A stretch of 10,470 nt of DNA from Thermoplasmata archaeon (lineage in GTDB: Archaea > Thermoplasmatota > E2 > UBA202 > JdFR-43). Under the pieces are notes generated by a model, which was not told the origin of the DNA, searched no databases, and saw only the letters and a list, made by a program, of their open reading frames with translations. Position 1 is the first letter of the stretch; each line of letters starts with the position of its first letter. Both the position numbers and the translations under genes were made by a program. Of the stretch, positions 6,252-10,470 are shown piece by piece. The stretch covers positions 1 to 10,470 of the forward strand of contig QMSU01000018.1 of the NCBI GenBank assembly GCA_003650975.1, written 5' to 3'.

Positions 6252-6929
6252 ATGAAGATGGGGGCAAAGATAAGTATAGTGTGTGTGGCGATTGCATTAA
6301 TCATAACGCCCTTTCTGGCAAATGCAGGATATGAAGGAAAGAAAGTTTCGGTGAATACAACGGTGATTACTCCTCTTGGGAAGGAGACAAAAACAATAGA
6401 GGTCTCAGAAAGCGATGCTGAGTTTATCGGGAAAAAAGCCCTGGAGTTACAGGATGCGCTGGTGGTGGTAACCAATCCAGATGCGGATGAGGACGAAAGG
6501 AGCAAGGCAATGGAAATCGTGGAGGAATTTATCTACAAACTGCAGGAGATGGGGCTGGTTCCCGCAACATTTCCAGTGGCAAGCATACTTTCCACATTCA
6601 TGAGCCCGAAACTTGCGTTTCTGCTGCCCATACTGAGCTTTGGACACGGCATATCATGGATTCCAATGTATCCCGGCGAGGCATTCATAGGCTTCATGTT
6701 CCGCCCGATTTTCATGCAGTACTTCGGTCCATTCGGCTATTCGGGGACACTGAATGTTAATCTGATTCCACCGAGAATTGAATACTGGGATATGGTGGGA
6801 ACCCACACACTGTTTGTGCTTGGATTCGTCGGTGTCTATATAGACCTCGGGCAGATTGGTTTCGGCATCCCGGACCTGCAGTTCCTCTTTGGTGAGGCGG
6901 CAATAGCAGGTGGGATGGACTGGTTCTGA
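6252..6929 (+). CDS. Exported/membrane protein of unknown function, apparent relative of the gene at 625
   Basis: I do not recognise a characterised family. The 225-residue product has a signal peptide (residues 1-25, ending ANA before GYEGKK), an acidic helical region (about 30-100, with EVSESDAEF and PDADEDERSKAMEIVEEF) ending in KLQEMGLV, and then a hydrophobic, Gly/Phe/Pro-rich part (about 105-225) with SFGHGISWIP, GFMFRP and GFVGVYIDLG. The latter may be membrane-embedded or a tightly packed beta domain. The same order of parts is seen in the 246-residue product at 625-1365, and short C-terminal blocks align, so the two are probably distant members of one exported family. The likely start has AGGTGA seven bases upstream; the ATG two codons later is possible. 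It is followed by a T-rich terminator and stands apart from truA upstream only by 37 bases. Confidence 0.85.
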   Translation: MKMGAKISIVCVAIALIITPFLANAGYEGKKVSVNTTVITPLGKETKTIEVSESDAEFIGKKALELQDALVVVTNPDADEDERSKAMEIVEEFIYKLQEMGLVPATFPVASILSTFMSPKLAFLLPILSFGHGISWIPMYPGEAFIGFMFRPIFMQYFGPFGYSGTLNVNLIPPRIEYWDMVGTHTLFVLGFVGVYIDLGQIGFGIPDLQFLFGEAAIAGGMDWF

Positions 6930-6957
6930 TTTCCCTTTTCCTCTTCTTTTTTTCTAT
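6930..6957 (+). terminator. T-rich transcription terminator after the gene at 6252
   Basis: Directly after the stop lies a pyrimidine-rich run with T4, T4 and T7 tracts (the longest at 6947-6953) and no obvious hairpin, the usual archaeal intrinsic terminator form. Confidence 0.6.
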
Positions 6958-6972
6958 TGTTGAACCATAATG

Positions 6973-6980
6973 TTTAAAAT
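6973..6980 (+). promoter_or_regulatory. TATA-like box for the UbiA-type gene
   Basis: TTTAAAAT centred about 30 bases before ATG 7007, following the T-rich terminator. The UbiA-type gene is therefore probably transcribed on its own, with a leader of only a few bases. Confidence 0.5.
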
Positions 6981-7006
6981 GGCATTGCGGTTATTCTTCT
7001 GGTTTT

Positions 7007-7915
7007 ATGGATTTGAAGGCATGGTTCATGTTAGTGAGACCATTTACGCTTATTGCACCCTTCATGGCCATCATGTTCGGGTGCATACTTCAGCTTGCCA
7101 TCTATGGTGAGATGGCCTACTTCTGGAGTAATTTTTCCATAATACTGATAGCCTCTGTGGCACTGGCTGCTGCCCAGGCGGTGGGCCAGATAATGAATCA
7201 GGTTGAGGATGTGGAGATTGACAGAGCAAACGGAAAGGATTATCGGCCCATCGCAAGCGGACGGATAACTACGGAAAGCGCACAGATTCTCGCATGGGTA
7301 TTTGCCATCTTTGCCATTCTTGTGGGTTTCTCCATAAATATCTACTACGGTTCCTTCATGGTGATTTTCATACTCTCTGGCATTCTCTACAATATAGAAC
7401 CCTTCCGGCTCAAGAAGCGGCTGTGGGTTAATACCGGCTCTCTGGCGCTCTCACGGGGGCTGCTTCCCCTCCCTGCAGCATGGAGTTTGTTTGGAAACGT
7501 GACCGATGCCGAACCCTGGCTTATCGGAAGTGTGATGGCCATATGGGTACTGGGATGGCAGAACACAAAGGACATAACCGATGTTGAAGGGGACAGGAAA
7601 TACGGCATGATGACACCCGTCGTCTATCATGGGATAGAACATCTTTCCTGGATAATAACCGCGCTCTCATTCCTGAGCTTCTTCCTTCTGGCACTCTACA
7701 TCAAAATGGGACTGCTCTCATCGGACATGTATCCCCTCTTCATTCTGGCCATCCCCACCGCATGGATGACCTACAAATTACTCAAGATGAGGTTTGAGAG
7801 AAGCTCGCTCGAGAATAACGAGCTCTGGGCGGGGTTTTATCTCACACTCGCCGGGTTTTACATCATCGCGGCGGCAACCTATCTCATTCAGCCATACATC
7901 ACCCTATTCGGCTAA
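7007..7915 (+). CDS. UbiA-family membrane prenyltransferase
   Basis: The 302-residue protein is a multi-pass membrane enzyme (about eight or nine hydrophobic stretches) of the UbiA superfamily, which transfers isoprenoid chains. The first Asp-rich motif is N64-x-x-x-D68-x-x-x-D72, followed by KDYRPIASG (77-85); the second is KDITDVEGD with Asp189, Asp192 and Asp196, followed by RKYG. These bind the magnesium-diphosphate of the prenyl donor. In archaea such enzymes attach the second geranylgeranyl chain in ether-lipid synthesis, or make quinones or related compounds; sequence alone does not decide, and no pathway neighbours are present. The motif NQVEDVEID differs from the NDYFDYEID form common in the lipid-synthesis enzyme, so I leave the substrate open. 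The 3' end overlaps the convergent elp3 by 12 bases. Confidence 0.9.
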   Translation: MDLKAWFMLVRPFTLIAPFMAIMFGCILQLAIYGEMAYFWSNFSIILIASVALAAAQAVGQIMNQVEDVEIDRANGKDYRPIASGRITTESAQILAWVFAIFAILVGFSINIYYGSFMVIFILSGILYNIEPFRLKKRLWVNTGSLALSRGLLPLPAAWSLFGNVTDAEPWLIGSVMAIWVLGWQNTKDITDVEGDRKYGMMTPVVYHGIEHLSWIITALSFLSFFLLALYIKMGLLSSDMYPLFILAIPTAWMTYKLLKMRFERSSLENNELWAGFYLTLAGFYIIAAATYLIQPYITLFG

Positions 7916-9499
7916 CGTCTTTGCCATGTAAGGTCCCTCTCTCACATAGCCAATTTTCCGGTAGTACTCCCGCGTACCTACACCGCTCAGAACCAGAATT
8001 TTCTCCTTTCCAAAACGAAGTGAAATGTCCTCTGCCTGCCGCATCAATGCCCGTCCGTATCCCCGGTGCTGCCAGGCCCCTTTCTCTCTTTTCCCTATTT
8101 CCACCATGGAACCGTGCACTCTGAGTTCCCGCACCACTGCTGCATCTTCCATCTCGTGCCGGTGTGGTCTGGAGGGTATGCGAAGGCGGCAGTACGCCAC
8201 AATGGCATCCTCATTCTCCATTGAGACGAACACCTCCCTCCCACCACTGGCGAGATACTCCCTCTTCCTCAGTTCAAAATCATCCTTCACCACCATGTGT
8301 TGTATGCGGGAGAGATGACCTGCTTCCCTGCACCGTATGCATCTGCAGGAAAGTCCCCTTTCCTTCATCCGTGCATGAACCAGCTGTCTGAGGTTGCTTT
8401 TGGTAATCCCTCCCTCAATCATGTTTGAGGGTATGTCTCTTTCAATTCTCTGGACCCTCACCCATTCCGGAATGTACCGCTTCATCTCTGCAATGAGCTC
8501 CACCGCCTCCTCCACCTCAAGGGGTACATACCTCCCCTCCTTCCACTCCCTGTAAAGCAGTGAGGACTCAATCACAAGGGTGGGATATATTTTTATCATA
8601 TCCGGTCTGAATCGTTCATCCCTGAACATGTGCTGAAAGGACTGCAGGTCGTTCTCGAAGCTGCTCCCGGGAAGTCCCGGCATGACATGGTAGCATATCT
8701 TAAATCCCGCATCCTTTGCCAGGCGGGTCGCCAGAATGGTGTCTGATACGGTGTGGCCGCGCTTCATCAATGCGAGTACGGTGTCATCCAGAATCTGCGC
8801 TCCCAGCTCGATCCGTGTGGTCCCCAGTGAAAGCATGGCATCAATATGTTGCATCCTGCACCAGTCCGGACGGGTTTCGATGGTGAGACCCGTGCACCGG
8901 TGGGCCGCCTGCTCGTTCAACTGCTGCGCCCCCTCAAGGGATGGCGAGGGCATGCCGTTCAGCGCATCGTAGCATCTTCTGACAAAAAATCGCTGGTATT
9001 CCATATCCCGTGCAGGCACAGTTCCTCCCATCACTATCAGATCAATTTTGTCAGTGGGGTGCCCGATTGCCTCAAGCTGTCTCAGGCGGTCTTCCACCTG
9101 CCGGAATGCATCAAATCCGTGTCGTGCCGCCCGCAGCGCTGCCGGTTCCCTCCCGGTATAGCTCTGCGGTGTATGTGGTGGTCCTCCAGGGCATGGCACG
9201 CATCTTCCGTGAGGGCAGGGATGTGGAGATGTCATGACGGCGACAACAGCGACACCGGAAAGAGTTCTCACCACCTTTCGCTGAAGAAAGGTCTTCACCG
9301 TATCTGTCCTCCGTGCCCCCTCAATGCAGGCGAATAGTTCAGAATCAGAGGGTATTGCTGAAAGAGCATACCTTCTGGTCAGTTCTTTTTTATAGGTTAA
9401 CAGTTCGTGTTTGTTGGTGATGTGCCCCTTTTCTATGGCATCTGCTATGTGTTCAGCAATTTTTTTGAGATCATGTGTAGGCAATGTTGAAGTCGTCAT
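7904..9499 (-). CDS. elp3: Elp3, tRNA uridine(34) acetyltransferase with radical SAM and GNAT domains
   Basis: The 531-residue product is a full-length archaeal Elp3, which forms the carboxymethyl group on wobble uridine 34 of tRNA using acetyl-CoA and S-adenosylmethionine. An N-terminal part (1-80) is tRNA-binding in the family. The radical SAM domain carries C95-x4-C100-x2-C103 (PCPHGRCVPCPGG), then PQSYTGREPA, VMGGTVPARD (the usual residue after GGT is Phe; here Val161), ETRPDWC and ELGAQ. CRCIRCRE (Cys385, 387, 390) belongs to the family's metal-binding linker. The GNAT domain (about 400-531) has the acetyl-CoA loop QHRGYGRAL (477-485) and GTREYYRKIGY (508-518). The ATG at 9499 lies inside the end of the upstream coiled-coil gene (29-base overlap), so translation is probably coupled. 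Confidence 0.96.
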   Translation of the reverse strand: MTTSTLPTHDLKKIAEHIADAIEKGHITNKHELLTYKKELTRRYALSAIPSDSELFACIEGARRTDTVKTFLQRKVVRTLSGVAVVAVMTSPHPCPHGRCVPCPGGPPHTPQSYTGREPAALRAARHGFDAFRQVEDRLRQLEAIGHPTDKIDLIVMGGTVPARDMEYQRFFVRRCYDALNGMPSPSLEGAQQLNEQAAHRCTGLTIETRPDWCRMQHIDAMLSLGTTRIELGAQILDDTVLALMKRGHTVSDTILATRLAKDAGFKICYHVMPGLPGSSFENDLQSFQHMFRDERFRPDMIKIYPTLVIESSLLYREWKEGRYVPLEVEEAVELIAEMKRYIPEWVRVQRIERDIPSNMIEGGITKSNLRQLVHARMKERGLSCRCIRCREAGHLSRIQHMVVKDDFELRKREYLASGGREVFVSMENEDAIVAYCRLRIPSRPHRHEMEDAAVVRELRVHGSMVEIGKREKGAWQHRGYGRALMRQAEDISLRFGKEKILVLSGVGTREYYRKIGYVREGPYMAKTLAE

Positions 9500-9791
9500 T
9501 ATCCTTAAAATATTTTTTCAGTATATTCTCATTCTCATCCATAAACGTGTCCTTCAACCGCCCTATGCAGCTTTTGATTTCCTCATCCTCTATTTTCATT
9601 TCCTTGTACAGCCTGCTGATGAGCTTCACCAGGTCGGCAAAGATGGGGAACAACGCTTCCTGTGTCTCATATATCTCCTCTGTCATCGCCTCATTATATC
9701 TGATGATCTGTTCGAGTTCTTCTATCTTTTTCCTGATTTCATCCTTTTGTGCTTTTTTGGCTGACCGACCTTTGGATTCGGATACTGTCAT
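9471..9791 (-). CDS. Small coiled-coil protein of unknown function overlapping the elp3 start
   Basis: I do not recognise the family. The 106-residue product is highly charged with no signal peptide: a Lys/Ser-rich start, then heptad-like helices (IRKKIEELEQIIRYNEAM, and residues of about 40-95), consistent with a coiled coil. It overlaps elp3 by 29 bases in another frame and shares its direction, so the two are probably one transcript, and a role linked to Elp3 or simply to co-expression is possible. The start ATG 9791 is preferred over GTG 9809 because TTTAAGTA at 9813-9820 lies about 25 bases upstream, the leaderless spacing seen elsewhere in the window. The heptad pattern is a visual judgement, not a prediction run. 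Confidence 0.75.
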   Translation of the reverse strand: MTVSESKGRSAKKAQKDEIRKKIEELEQIIRYNEAMTEEIYETQEALFPIFADLVKLISRLYKEMKIEDEEIKSCIGRLKDTFMDENENILKKYFKDNDDFNIAYT

Positions 9792-9811
9792 GGCAACACC
9801 AATAAACACAC

Positions 9812-10470
9812 CTACTTAAACTTTTTTAACCGTCTGATGGCTACAAGGATGATGGCAACAAACGCAATGATGAATTCAAAGGAGGGGATTTCCTTCTGTG
9901 TGATGGTGATCTCTGAAGAGTAATTTGCCTGTGCCCCCTCGTCATCCTTTACCTGCAGCGTCACCGTATACGTTCCCTTGCGGTCATAGACGTGTGTGGG
10001 ATTCTGCTCGTACGAAATGCTGCCGTCACCGAAGTCCCAGCGCCATTCAACAATCTCACCGTCAATGTCGCTGGAGAGGTCGCTGAATGTGATGGTTTTC
10101 CCTGTTCCCGCCCTTTCCGGGTCAAAGGTGAACTCTGCATCCGGTTTTCTGTTGTTCACCATCAACGTCAGTTCTAATACATCCGTTTCGCCCGCATCAT
10201 CGGTGACAGTAAGGGTGACCGTGTAGGTACCGGATGTGAGATATTTGTGCGTGATGACCGGATCATTTGAGGTGGTACCGTCACCGAAATCCCAGGTATA
10301 ATTCATGATGGTTCCGTCCCTGTCGTATGATGCGCTCGCGTTGAAGTCCACCAACGTGTAGGAAAATATATCAGTTGGGGCCCACGAGAAATTGGCTACC
10401 GGGGCCAGATTGTTCACCGTCACCTGCATCCGGGTGGTGTTGTTGCTTCCTTCCCTGTCCTCGACCATCA
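9812..10470 (-). CDS. PKD-repeat surface protein, C-terminal part (5' end beyond window)
   Basis: The frame is open to the window edge, so the Met encoded at 10466-10468 is probably internal. The visible 218 residues contain the tail of an earlier repeat (to VTVNN), two full PKD domains (about 22-106 and 107-190), each with the hallmark WDFGDG (59-64 and 144-149) and a GTYTVTL strand, then a C-terminal hydrophobic segment (about 197-211) with a basic end RRLKKFK. PKD domains are Ig-like modules of archaeal and bacterial surface proteins and secreted enzymes. The tail IPSFE, hydrophobic run, then RR resembles a C-terminal sorting signal of the PGF/PEF type cut by archaeosortases, or it may just be a membrane anchor. 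What lies upstream, including any enzyme domain, is unknown. Confidence 0.9.
   Translation of the reverse strand, partial: MVEDREGSNNTTRMQVTVNNLAPVANFSWAPTDIFSYTLVDFNASASYDRDGTIMNYTWDFGDGTTSNDPVITHKYLTSGTYTVTLTVTDDAGETDVLELTLMVNNRKPDAEFTFDPERAGTGKTITFSDLSSDIDGEIVEWRWDFGDGSISYEQNPTHVYDRKGTYTVTLQVKDDEGAQANYSSEITITQKEIPSFEFIIAFVAIILVAIRRLKKFK
9813..9820 (-). promoter_or_regulatory. TATA-like box inside the end of the PKD gene, for the coiled-coil/elp3 unit
   Basis: On the minus strand TTTAAGTA covers the last Phe and Lys codons and the first bases of the stop of the PKD gene and is centred about 25 bases before ATG 9791. This implies a separate promoter for the downstream unit despite the tight packing. 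Confidence 0.5.

Noticed and set aside
8846..9337. Plus-strand frame of 163 codons opposite elp3
   Set aside because: It is antisense to the conserved radical SAM core of elp3 and carries no domain pattern of its own.

Overview
The window looks like a piece of an archaeal chromosome, most likely from a euryarchaeal or Thermoplasmata-like lineage. Three things point there. Most genes have a TATA-like box centred about 24-30 bases before the start codon, the pattern of leaderless archaeal transcripts. The window carries an archaeal-type Elp3 and TruA beside PKD-domain and Ser/Thr-rich surface proteins. Coding is dense and mostly in short single-gene units on alternating strands. Lineage is inferred from this style and not from any marker RNA; I see no rRNA, tRNA, CRISPR array or transposase.

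Layout, left to right: a cut-off exported protein with a PPC-type domain (minus, 1-297); an unusual AT-rich stretch of about 1.1 kb holding intergenic repeats and one exported/membrane protein of unknown function (plus, 625-1365); an AstE/aspartoacylase-type zinc amidohydrolase (plus, 1673-2701) meeting tail-to-tail with a GCS2-type carboxylate-amine ligase (minus, 2691-3953); an exported M28 metallopeptidase (plus, 4030-5235); a 57-residue Trm112-like zinc-ribbon protein (minus, 5261-5434), easily missed because of its size; tRNA pseudouridine synthase TruA (plus, 5465-6214); a second exported protein of unknown function that appears distantly related to the first (plus, 6252-6929); a UbiA-type membrane prenyltransferase (plus, 7007-7915) meeting tail-to-tail with Elp3 (minus, 7904-9499); a small coiled-coil protein whose end overlaps the Elp3 start (minus, 9471-9791); and the C-terminal part of a PKD-repeat surface protein (minus, 9812 to the window edge).

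Two functional themes stand out. Elp3, Trm112 and TruA all belong to tRNA modification; in eukaryotes Elp3 and Trm112 (with Trm9) act one after the other on wobble uridine 34, and TruA modifies the anticodon arm. Five of twelve genes encode exported or surface proteins (PPC, two unknown family members, M28 peptidase, PKD protein), consistent with an archaeon that handles extracellular protein. The amide-forming GCS2 enzyme facing an amide-cleaving AstE-type enzyme is a possible make/break pair, though the genes are convergent and not one operon.

No wholly new system is evident. The best leads are the two-member exported protein family, the mirror-image promoter between trm112 and truA, the AT-rich island, and the ligase/hydrolase pair.
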